DNA of 9,423 nt from contig CAMDKT010000191.1 in the NCBI GenBank assembly GCA_945900935.1, positions 1 to 9,423 of the forward strand, written 5' to 3'. Shown here piece by piece: positions 1 to 5,371 of the stretch. Position numbers and translations under genes: made by a program. Each line of letters begins with the position of its first letter. Within the stretch, counting starts at the first letter, position 1. The stretch comes from Candidatus Sulfopaludibacter sp. SbA3 (lineage in GTDB: Bacteria > Acidobacteriota > Terriglobia > Bryobacterales > Bryobacteraceae). Under the pieces are notes generated by a model. The model searched no databases. It was not told where the DNA came from and saw nothing but the letters and a program-made list of their open reading frames with translations.

Positions 1-142
1 TCGCGCCTTTTTGCGATTTCCAAGGGCGGTGGGAAGAGAGCGAAAACCTGCGCTTGGTTTTCCTCGCTTTCCACGGCCCGCCATTTCCACGGCCGGTCTT
101 GCGGGCCGAATGCTCTTGCCAGGACCAGCTAAGCCGACTCTC
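1..142. repeat. non-coding, possibly repetitive sequence beside a broken gene
   Basis: I see no credible gene here. Reading frames are open on both strands, but their translations are rich in Arg, Gly, Pro and Lys and have no recognisable motif, which is typical of GC-rich non-coding DNA. The 11-mer TTTCCACGGCC occurs twice as a direct repeat (68-78 and 84-94, 16 bp apart), and a related TTTCCAAGGGC lies at 16-26. The stretch starts where the HEPN-like stump on the minus strand loses its family resemblance (about 165). It is therefore a candidate for the inserted or rearranged DNA that broke that gene. No transposase, terminal inverted repeats or target duplication can be seen. The repeat interpretation is inference. 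Confidence 0.3.
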
Positions 143-223
143 TTACCCACACCAAACAGCGAAGAACCTGTTTTTGCCGGCAAGGTCGAGGGATTGTTTT
201 AGCAAGTCGTCGTGGAAAGCCAT
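143..223 (-). pseudogene. truncated HEPN-domain-like protein (26-codon N-terminal stump)
   Basis: On the minus strand an ATG follows the stop codon of the 109-aa gene without a gap (TAA-ATG), the usual mark of translational coupling in a two-gene unit. The product begins MAFHDDLLKQSLDLAGK and then runs into RFFAVWCG and a TAA stop. The opening resembles the first helix of a common HEPN family (pattern M-x-F-x-D-D-L-L-x-Q-A-x-x-L-A), whose members normally continue for 100 or more residues with a conserved SLRRAVSxAYYALFH-type helix. I looked for that helix in all three minus-strand frames down to base 1 and did not find it, so this is not a simple frameshift. The family call rests on about 17 residues and on my memory of the family. 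A genuine short leader peptide is the alternative. Confidence 0.45.
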
Positions 224-553
224 TTACTCTGACCAATCCGGTTCCATTCCCTCGCGCGCCGCTTGTTCGGATTGGCTGCGGAAGTTGGCGTAAACCCGCA
301 AGCCCCAATCTTCAATGGGCCGTATTTCGTCCTCAAGAATGTCGTTGATCTTTCTGGTCACCTTGCGCAAAGTATCCGACTTGCAGGCGGAGTCCTTGAG
401 GACGACTTTGAAGTAGATCGAGGGCTCGTCGAGCCAGTTGTCCATGTAACGGTGCTTGACGCGAAAGACTTCCGGGCCGAGCATCTGTTTGACTCGTTCG
501 ACTTCCTCTTCGAGTTTTTCGACACTGATGAAACTGCGCGGGATTACAGCCAT
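224..553 (-). CDS. small hypothetical protein, probable partner of a HEPN gene
   Basis: This 109-aa soluble protein starts with ATG at 553. It is acidic to neutral and rich in Glu, Lys and Asp, with no signal peptide or membrane segment. The N-terminal part (about residues 9-30) looks like an amphipathic helix rich in Val, Glu and Lys. It is followed by an alternating strand-like stretch containing IYFKVVLKDSA, a second helix (LRKVTRKINDILEDEI) and a C-terminal motif VYANFRSQSEQA. From memory, small proteins ending in a FRS-x-SEQ motif are found beside HEPN genes, and here the next frame begins like one with no intergenic base. The nucleotidyltransferase motif (GSxxxGxxxxSDxD) of MNT-HEPN antitoxins is absent, so it is not a classic MNT. 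Its function is unknown; a cognate-partner or antitoxin role is inference. The overlapping plus-strand frame at 263-649 has the poorer composition of an antisense shadow. Confidence 0.75.
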   Translation of the reverse strand: MAVIPRSFISVEKLEEEVERVKQMLGPEVFRVKHRYMDNWLDEPSIYFKVVLKDSACKSDTLRKVTRKINDILEDEIRPIEDWGLRVYANFRSQSEQAAREGMEPDWSE

Positions 554-559
554 GATTCC

Positions 560-565
560 ATTCTA
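560..565 (-). promoter_or_regulatory. candidate -10 box, possibly leaderless start
   Basis: Read on the minus strand, TAGAAT matches TATAAT at five of six positions and lies 6 bases before the ATG at 553. Transcription would then begin at or next to the start codon, giving a leaderless mRNA. No good -35 box lies 16-18 bp upstream (TTGCGA is present but with a 20-bp spacer). The evidence is weak. Confidence 0.22.
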
Positions 566-741
566 TCGCCCAAAACCATTGGAAATCGCAAGCCCCCAAT
601 CTTGCAGCCCGCCGTCGAGGCCCTGTTTATGCGCCCACTAGGCGCGTAGCTTGGATGCGTCCATGGGGGTCAGGATAGCAGGGTGTGCATGAGCGGCACA
701 GGTGACGCGGCGGACGACTTCTGAATGACTCGCCCGGCGCG

Positions 742-747
742 TAGAAT
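742..747 (+). promoter_or_regulatory. candidate -10 box for the Omp85 operon
   Basis: TAGAAT (five of six matches to TATAAT) would place a start point near 754, about 36 bases before the ATG at 790. The hexamer 17 bp upstream (719-724, TTCTGA) matches TTGACA poorly. This is the best sigma-70-like candidate in the gap, but not a strong one. Confidence 0.25.
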
Positions 748-789
748 CAACGCGTTACCGGATGGCAAGGGAAATGCTATTGATTGGTC

Positions 790-2079
790 ATGCGACGCAA
801 CACCTTATTTGGCCGCATGGTCGCCGCGGTCTTCGTGGCCGGATTCCTCTTCGGCTTGTTTTCGGCGCGGGCTTTCAGTTGGAACCCGAGCGACGAAACG
901 AACGTCAACTCCCGTTACACCGTGGAAAGCGTCGAGATTACAGGAGCGAGCGAAGCACGGTTGTCCCGGAGCCTGCGGGAGGAGTTGCGGCGGTACGTGG
1001 GGCAGCGATTTTCGCCGGAGACGTTTGCGCGATTGTCGAGCCGGGTGCGGGATGAGTTGAAGGCGCGGCTGGTGTCGCCGAAGTTGATGAAGGGAACGGC
1101 ACCGGAAAGCGTGCGAGTGGTGCTGGACGTAATGGGGCGGCGCGTGAATGTGTCAACGGATCAATCGCGGCTGGCATGGCATACGCGGCAGGGTTGGACG
1201 GGCGACTTGTCATTGACGATCGAGGAGAGGGACCGGCAGCGGTTGACGCTGAGCGCGTTCTCCGATGGCGACACGCTGACGGAGCGATCCATCGGCACAA
1301 GGGCGGGTTATTCCCGCGGCTTGTTTCATGGCCGAATCCGGCCCGGTTTTTCTGTATCGACTGCCCATGCGCAGTACGATGCCCGCACGCTTGTGGCGGC
1401 GGGAATGAATGAGCTATATCGCAATGCCGACAGTTTCCAACCCACAGTTACGTTTATCCCATGGCGTGGTGACGACAGGGAGGAATTGACTGTGGCGAGC
1501 GGCTTGCGGTTGCAGCGGTTCGCGCTCTTGTCTCCTGAGGCGAATCGCAATGTTGCCTCCCACGCGCTGGTAAATACTCTGCGATACCGGCGCGTGAGAG
1601 GTGATGTGGAGAATGGGCGATTGAGTTGGAATGGGTTGGTTGGGTTGGCGAATGGATTTGGGGCGGAGTATTCGTTTGATCGGCAGGAGTTTCGCGCTGG
1701 AGTGGAGCATCAGCGCGGCGGGTCGCGGCTGACGATTGATTTTACCGGCGGATCGCTTCGTGGTAACGCGCCGTTTACCGACCGGTTCGCGGCTGGGAAT
1801 TCACTGCTGCTGCGGGGATGGAACAAATTTGAAATCGCACCCCTGGGCGGGACGCGGCTGGTTGCTTCGAGCGTCGAATACGGGCGATCATTGAAGGGGA
1901 AATTGGAGGCGTCGGCATTTGTGGATACGGGCTCCATTTGGAATCGCGGGACGGCGGCCGTGGCGCGGACCTCGGCCGGATGCGGGTTGCGGACGCGGGA
2001 TGGATTCTTCTTTTACGTGGCGTTTCCGCTGCGGGATGGGAGAGTGGAACCGATGGTGATGACGGGGGCGACTTTTTGA
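790..2079 (+). CDS. Omp85-family outer-membrane beta-barrel protein with a short POTRA-like N-terminus
   Basis: This 429-aa exported protein opens with a signal peptide: MRRN, a hydrophobic core at about residues 10-24 and a likely cleavage after SARA (residue 28). Residues about 42-120 look like one POTRA-type module, with a strand YTVESVEITG, helices and a strand SVRVVLDV. The rest alternates strands and polar turns, as in a barrel. The best diagnostic is at about 332-344, RFAAGNSLLLRGW, which matches the LRGY/VRGF loop motif of the Omp85 (BamA/TamA) barrel. It is followed by FVDTGSIW (377-384), GCGLRTRDGFFFYV (397-410) and a terminal Phe, the usual barrel-insertion signal. BamA has five POTRAs and about 800 residues, so this is a reduced member and not BamA itself. 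I chose the ATG at 790; TTG at 784 is in frame, just after an in-frame TGA, and would add two residues. AAGGG at 767-771 is a distant Shine-Dalgarno candidate. It is the first gene of the apparent operon. Confidence 0.75.
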   Translation: MRRNTLFGRMVAAVFVAGFLFGLFSARAFSWNPSDETNVNSRYTVESVEITGASEARLSRSLREELRRYVGQRFSPETFARLSSRVRDELKARLVSPKLMKGTAPESVRVVLDVMGRRVNVSTDQSRLAWHTRQGWTGDLSLTIEERDRQRLTLSAFSDGDTLTERSIGTRAGYSRGLFHGRIRPGFSVSTAHAQYDARTLVAAGMNELYRNADSFQPTVTFIPWRGDDREELTVASGLRLQRFALLSPEANRNVASHALVNTLRYRRVRGDVENGRLSWNGLVGLANGFGAEYSFDRQEFRAGVEHQRGGSRLTIDFTGGSLRGNAPFTDRFAAGNSLLLRGWNKFEIAPLGGTRLVASSVEYGRSLKGKLEASAFVDTGSIWNRGTAAVARTSAGCGLRTRDGFFFYVAFPLRDGRVEPMVMTGATF

Positions 2080-2651
2080 ACATCCCTTTACGAATGGCTC
2101 TATTGGTTGTGACGATTCCATTCCTGCGCGGATGGGCGCCGACTTCGCTTGCCTTGCGAAACGACGATGGGGTGCTGCGTGTGGCGGCACCCAATTTGCA
2201 TTTTCTGGAGGGGCGCACGCTGCGGCGATTGCAGGACGGGGCGGGGCTGGTTTTTTCGCTGCAACTGTCGGTGTCGTCCGATCAATTCCGAACGGTGACG
2301 AAGCGGCAAGTGGAGCGGTTTGTGGTGAGCTTCGATTTGTGGGAGGAGAAGTTTGCCATTGTGCGATTGGGCGCGGCGAAGGACCAGGCGTCGCATCTTT
2401 CGCGGGAGGCGGCGGAGCGGTGGCTGTTTGCCCATTCCAGTGTGCCGCTGCACGGATTGACGGCGGATGGGGCGCACTGGGTGCGAGCGGAACTGCGGGC
2501 GGATGATCCGCGGGAGGCGGGCGGATTTCTGCTGGACCCGGCGGTGACGCTCACGCGGTTGGTTGAATGGTTCGGCCGCGCGCAGCGGGGCGAAACGGAA
2601 CGTTGGAATTTAGAGCACGGGCCATTTCGTCCGGCCGAGCTGCGTCGTTAG
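2076..2651 (+). CDS. secreted DUF4390-like protein preceding ntrY
   Basis: With TTG at 2076 as start, the protein has 191 residues beginning MNIPLRMALLVVTIPFLRGW, a plausible signal peptide with cleavage near SLA. The start overlaps the Omp85 stop as TTGA and has GGGGG at 2064-2068 as ribosome-binding site. The in-frame ATG at 2094 (185 aa) is the alternative but lacks a Shine-Dalgarno sequence. The mature part has strands such as DGVLRV, an LQDGAGLVFSLQLSV segment and RFVVSFDLWEEKFAIVRLG, then an alpha/beta C-terminal half. This fits the DUF4390 family, which sits immediately before ntrY-ntrX in many Betaproteobacteria. Here the NtrY-like kinase gene starts 9 bp downstream, which supports the family call. 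The biochemical role is unknown. A periplasmic partner or modulator of the sensor is inference from position. Confidence 0.65.
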   Translation: MNIPLRMALLVVTIPFLRGWAPTSLALRNDDGVLRVAAPNLHFLEGRTLRRLQDGAGLVFSLQLSVSSDQFRTVTKRQVERFVVSFDLWEEKFAIVRLGAAKDQASHLSREAAERWLFAHSSVPLHGLTADGAHWVRAELRADDPREAGGFLLDPAVTLTRLVEWFGRAQRGETERWNLEHGPFRPAELRR

Positions 2652-2660
2652 ACTTTTACC

Positions 2661-4049
2661 GTGAGCCTGCGAAACAAATTGATCGTTGTTTTTTTGGCGG
2701 CCACGCTGGCGCCGATGGCGGTATTGCTGTGGGTAACGATTCAATTATTCGAGGCGAGTTTGAGTCAGGCGACGACGGTGGAGTTGGATGAGATGTCGAC
2801 GTCGCTGCGGGCTACGGGCCGGGAGATGTACCAGACCGCGCGAGAGGTGTTGAAAGCTGACGCGGCGGCGGGGCGGGTGGCGGGGCGGAAGGTTGCGGCG
2901 GATGACGCGGCGGTGGCGGCGTTTGCTTCGAGCGGCGAGGAGGAGTGGTTTGGGACGAACGGAGAGATGTTGGAGTATTTGGCGCGGCGGAAGGACGGGG
3001 AAATTTGGCGGTACGAACGGAAATTGGGCGTGGCGATGAGCCGCCTGACGGATCAATTCACGCGAGCGCGGGAGTTGGTGGATAAGTCGCAGAAGCTCGA
3101 TTTGCGGCGGGGGTTGACGCTGACGCTGTTGACAACGGCGGCGGGCGTGTATTTGGTGGCGTTGACGATATTGGTTTTGATTGCGTTTCGAGTGAGCCGG
3201 CCGATGCGGGATTTAACGCGAGGCTTGCAGACATTGGCGTCGGGCGATTTGACGGTGAGATTGGCCGGCGGAGGGCCGGACGAGGCGGGGCAGGCGATTG
3301 CCGCGTTTAATGAGACGGCGGCGCAGTTGTCGGAATCGCGGGAGGAACTGGTGCAGTTGACTCGCGTGGCTTCGTGGCAGACATTGGCGCGGAAGATGGC
3401 GCATGAAGTGAAGAATTCGTTGACGCCGATTCGATTGACGATGGAGGAGATTGGCGCGCGGAATGGTTCGGTGGATGCTTCATTCTTAAGGCAGGCCTCG
3501 CAGATTGTGGCCGATGAAGTGACGACGCTGGAAAAGCGGGTGCGTGCGTTTTCAGATTTTGCGGCGGAGCCTCCGGCACATTTGCGGTATACGGATTTGA
3601 ATGCGCTGATTGAGGAGCGGGTGGCATTTCTGCGGCCGCTGCATCCGGGGGTGGAGTACTCGCTGCACTTGGGCGAAGGGGCGGCGGCGACGGCGGATCC
3701 GGACCTGCTGCGGGGCGTGTTGACGAACCTGTTGGAGAACGCGGCGGAGGCGGCGGGGGATGGGGGGCGAGTGTGTACGAAGACCTTCGTAGTTGGAGGG
3801 CGCGCGGGAGTCGCGGTGGCGGATTCGGGGCCGGGGTTGAGCGAGTTGGCGCTTTCGACGCTATTTGAACCGTCGATTTCGTTTAAGAAGAATGGAATGG
3901 GGTTGGGGCTTTCCATCGCGCGGCGGAGCGTGCTGTTGTGCGGCGGGGAGATTGAGCACCGGGTGAGCGAATGGGGCGGAGCCGAGTTTGTGGTGATGCT
4001 GCCAGCGGCGGCAATGGAGGCGGGGAATGCGAAGAATCTGGATCGTTGA
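2661..4049 (+). CDS. NtrY-like sensor histidine kinase
   Basis: This 462-aa membrane kinase should sense an envelope or membrane signal and phosphorylate the downstream regulator. It has TM1 at about residues 6-29, an extracytoplasmic region of about 120 residues (30-150) rich in charged helices, TM2 at about 152-177 and a HAMP domain at about 172-225. The HisKA domain has phospho-acceptor His248 in KMAHEVKNSLTPIRL, the NtrY-type form of the H-box, followed by FSDFAAEPP. The HATPase domain has its N-box at LLENAAEAA (Asn360), G1 at DSGPGL (388-393) and G2 at GMGLGLSIAR (412-421). All catalytic motifs are intact. Canonical NtrY is about 700 residues with more membrane helices and a PAS domain; here HAMP leads straight to HisKA with no PAS. 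The GTG start directly precedes TM1 and lies in frame with the upstream TAG. There is no clear Shine-Dalgarno sequence, suggesting coupling to the DUF4390-like gene. Confidence 0.85.
   Translation: MSLRNKLIVVFLAATLAPMAVLLWVTIQLFEASLSQATTVELDEMSTSLRATGREMYQTAREVLKADAAAGRVAGRKVAADDAAVAAFASSGEEEWFGTNGEMLEYLARRKDGEIWRYERKLGVAMSRLTDQFTRARELVDKSQKLDLRRGLTLTLLTTAAGVYLVALTILVLIAFRVSRPMRDLTRGLQTLASGDLTVRLAGGGPDEAGQAIAAFNETAAQLSESREELVQLTRVASWQTLARKMAHEVKNSLTPIRLTMEEIGARNGSVDASFLRQASQIVADEVTTLEKRVRAFSDFAAEPPAHLRYTDLNALIEERVAFLRPLHPGVEYSLHLGEGAAATADPDLLRGVLTNLLENAAEAAGDGGRVCTKTFVVGGRAGVAVADSGPGLSELALSTLFEPSISFKKNGMGLGLSIARRSVLLCGGEIEHRVSEWGGAEFVVMLPAAAMEAGNAKNLDR
4016..4020 (+). promoter_or_regulatory. 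ribosome-binding site for the ntrX-like gene
   Basis: GGAGG lies inside the 3' end of the kinase gene, 6 bases before the ATG at 4027. It is the clearest Shine-Dalgarno sequence in the operon and supports a start that overlaps the kinase by 23 bp. Confidence 0.6.
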
Positions 4050-5364
4050 CGATGAATCGAACATCGGGCTTTCGCTGCGGCTGATTTTGGAGCGCGAGGG
4101 CTTCGCGGTGACAACGTTCACGAGCGCGTCGGACTACCGGCGGGCCTCGGGGCGGGAGCAGGCGGCGCTATTCCTGTTCGACGTGCGCTTGCCGGATGCG
4201 TCGGGCGTGGATTTGTTGCGGGAGTTGCGCACGGCGAACGTTGCTGCGCCGGTGATTATGATCTCCGGGCATGGGACGATTGCCGACGCGGTGGAGGCAG
4301 TTCACGCGGGGGCGTTCGACTTTTTGGAGAAGCCGCTGCATCGGGACCGGGTGTTGCTGGCGGTGCGGAATGGGTTGGAGCAAATGGTGCTGCGGGAAGA
4401 GAATTCGCGGTTGAAGGAACAGGTGGGGAGTCCGCGGATGTTGGGCGTGTCGCCGGCGTTTCAGCGGACGTTGGAGCAGGCGACGCTAGCGGCGAAGAGC
4501 GATGTGCGGGTGTTGTTGATGGGGGAATCGGGAACTGGAAAGGAGCTGTTGGCGGCGCATATACACACGAATTCTCCGTTCGCGAAGGGGCCGTTTATCA
4601 AGGTGAATTGCGCGGCGATTCCAAATGAGCTGATGGAGAGCGAACTGTTCGGGCATGAGAATGGCGCGTTTACCGGCGCGGCCGGTTTGCGTCGCGGGAA
4701 GTTTGAATTGGCCGATGGCGGCACGTTGTTTTTGGATGAGGTTGGGGATCTGCCGCAGGCGGCGCAGGCAAAGCTGTTGCGCGTATTGCAGGAGGGCGAG
4801 TTTCATCGGTTGGGCGGGGAACAGCCGGTGCGCGTGAGTGTGCGTGTGTTGTCGGCGACGAATAAAGATTTGGCGGCGGAAGTGGCGCATGGGCGGTTCC
4901 GGGATGACTTATATTACCGGCTGGCGGTGGTGCCGCTGCGGGTGCCGACGCTGCGGGAGCGGCCGCAGGATGTGCGGCTATTGGCGGCGCATTTTTTGGA
5001 TGAGTTTTGCCGGCGGAATAATGTGCGGACGAAGCAGTTTGATGAGGCTGTATTCGCGCTGTTTGAGCGCTATCCGTGGCCGGGGAATGCGCGCGAGTTG
5101 CGAAATGTGGTGGAGCGGATGGCGATATTGAGTCCGGGTCAGGTTCTGGATAAAGAATCGGCGCCGATTGAGTTGCGGCTGGGGCGGGACACGGACGCGC
5201 CGAATTCGGTGGAGGAGGCGCGGCGGGGGGCGGAGCGGGATCATATTACGCGGGCTTTGGATGAGGCGAGTTGGAATGTGTCGACGGCGGCGCGGGCTTT
5301 GGGTATGGAGCGGACGAGTTTGCATAAACGAATTCGAGCGCTGGGACTGGCGCGAGGTTTATGA
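4027..5364 (+). CDS. NtrX/NtrC-family sigma-54-dependent response regulator
   Basis: This 445-aa cytoplasmic transcription activator has three complete domains. The receiver (1-120) has the acidic pair Asp8/Asp9, phospho-acceptor Asp52 in FDVRLP, Ser80 and Lys102 in EKP. The AAA+ domain (about 138-365) has Walker A GESGTGKE (166-173), GAFTGA (213-218, the sigma-54 contact loop), Walker B GGTLFLDE (231-238), the arginine-finger region FRDDLYYRL (291-299) and PWPGNARELRN (350-360). The C-terminal Fis-type helix-turn-helix (about 404-442) includes NVSTAARALGMERTSLHKRI. With GAFTGA intact it should open promoters with RNA polymerase-sigma-54. The start overlaps the kinase gene by 23 bp, so the two are a cognate pair. 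Domain order and the NtrY-like partner favour NtrX over NtrC, though HydG/ZraR-type regulators look similar. I see no good -24/-12 site in the window, so its targets probably lie elsewhere. Confidence 0.9.
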   Translation: MRRIWIVDDESNIGLSLRLILEREGFAVTTFTSASDYRRASGREQAALFLFDVRLPDASGVDLLRELRTANVAAPVIMISGHGTIADAVEAVHAGAFDFLEKPLHRDRVLLAVRNGLEQMVLREENSRLKEQVGSPRMLGVSPAFQRTLEQATLAAKSDVRVLLMGESGTGKELLAAHIHTNSPFAKGPFIKVNCAAIPNELMESELFGHENGAFTGAAGLRRGKFELADGGTLFLDEVGDLPQAAQAKLLRVLQEGEFHRLGGEQPVRVSVRVLSATNKDLAAEVAHGRFRDDLYYRLAVVPLRVPTLRERPQDVRLLAAHFLDEFCRRNNVRTKQFDEAVFALFERYPWPGNARELRNVVERMAILSPGQVLDKESAPIELRLGRDTDAPNSVEEARRGAERDHITRALDEASWNVSTAARALGMERTSLHKRIRALGLARGL

Positions 5365-5371
5365 TGTTGGT

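Larger units (their letters stand above)
554..789. other. divergent intergenic region
   Basis: This 236-bp gap separates the minus-strand 109-aa gene from the plus-strand Omp85 operon, so it should hold promoters for both directions. Visible features are a TAGAAT hexamer on each strand (560-565 minus, 742-747 plus), a short inverted repeat GCGCC-cacta-GGCGC (631-645) and a repeated 9-mer GGCGCGTAG (641-649 and 736-744). There is no T-run after the inverted repeat, so it is not a convincing terminator. I found no good sigma-54 (-24/-12) site. A 12-codon frame from the ATG at 689 has no support as a gene. I see no tRNA or riboswitch-like structure. Confidence 0.6.

Noticed and set aside
174..183. 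Perfect 10-bp palindrome TTGCCGGCAA
   Set aside because: It has no loop, lies in the HEPN-like stump codons and is short enough to arise by chance.
631..645. Inverted repeat GCGCC-cacta-GGCGC as a terminator
   Set aside because: There is no T-run on either side, and it lies between the 5' ends of divergent genes where no transcript should end.
263..649. 128-codon plus-strand frame opposite the 109-aa gene
   Set aside because: It is an antisense shadow: no motif, no Shine-Dalgarno sequence, and it covers a minus-strand gene with better composition and a coupled neighbour.
693..708. Possible sigma-54 site beginning GGCAC upstream of the Omp85 gene
   Set aside because: The -12 element (TTGC) is absent at the required spacing, where the sequence reads ACGC.
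689..724. 12-codon frame MSGTGDAADDF as a leader peptide
   Set aside because: It has no Shine-Dalgarno sequence, no attenuator-like hairpin and no codon bias suggesting regulation.
1938..2075. Upstream extension of the DUF4390-like gene to a TTG at 1938
   Set aside because: It would overlap the Omp85 C-terminus by over 130 bp and bury the signal peptide.
2640..2670. In-frame amber codon between the DUF4390-like and kinase genes as a read-through fusion
   Set aside because: A fusion would place the DUF4390 part and the kinase on incompatible sides of TM1. The 9-bp gap and GTG start explain it as two genes.
3053..4114. 353-codon minus-strand frame opposite the kinase gene, and similar long minus-strand frames at 5657-7012 and 7031-7780
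   Set aside because: Long antisense frames are expected in GC-rich DNA. Their translations are Arg/Pro/His- or Ser/Pro-rich without motifs, and the plus-strand genes have intact catalytic motifs.
5168..5371. Upstream extension of the cytochrome gene
   Set aside because: It lies in the regulator's helix-turn-helix region in another frame and gives an Arg/Trp/Gly-rich shadow peptide. GTG 5372 gives a proper signal peptide.
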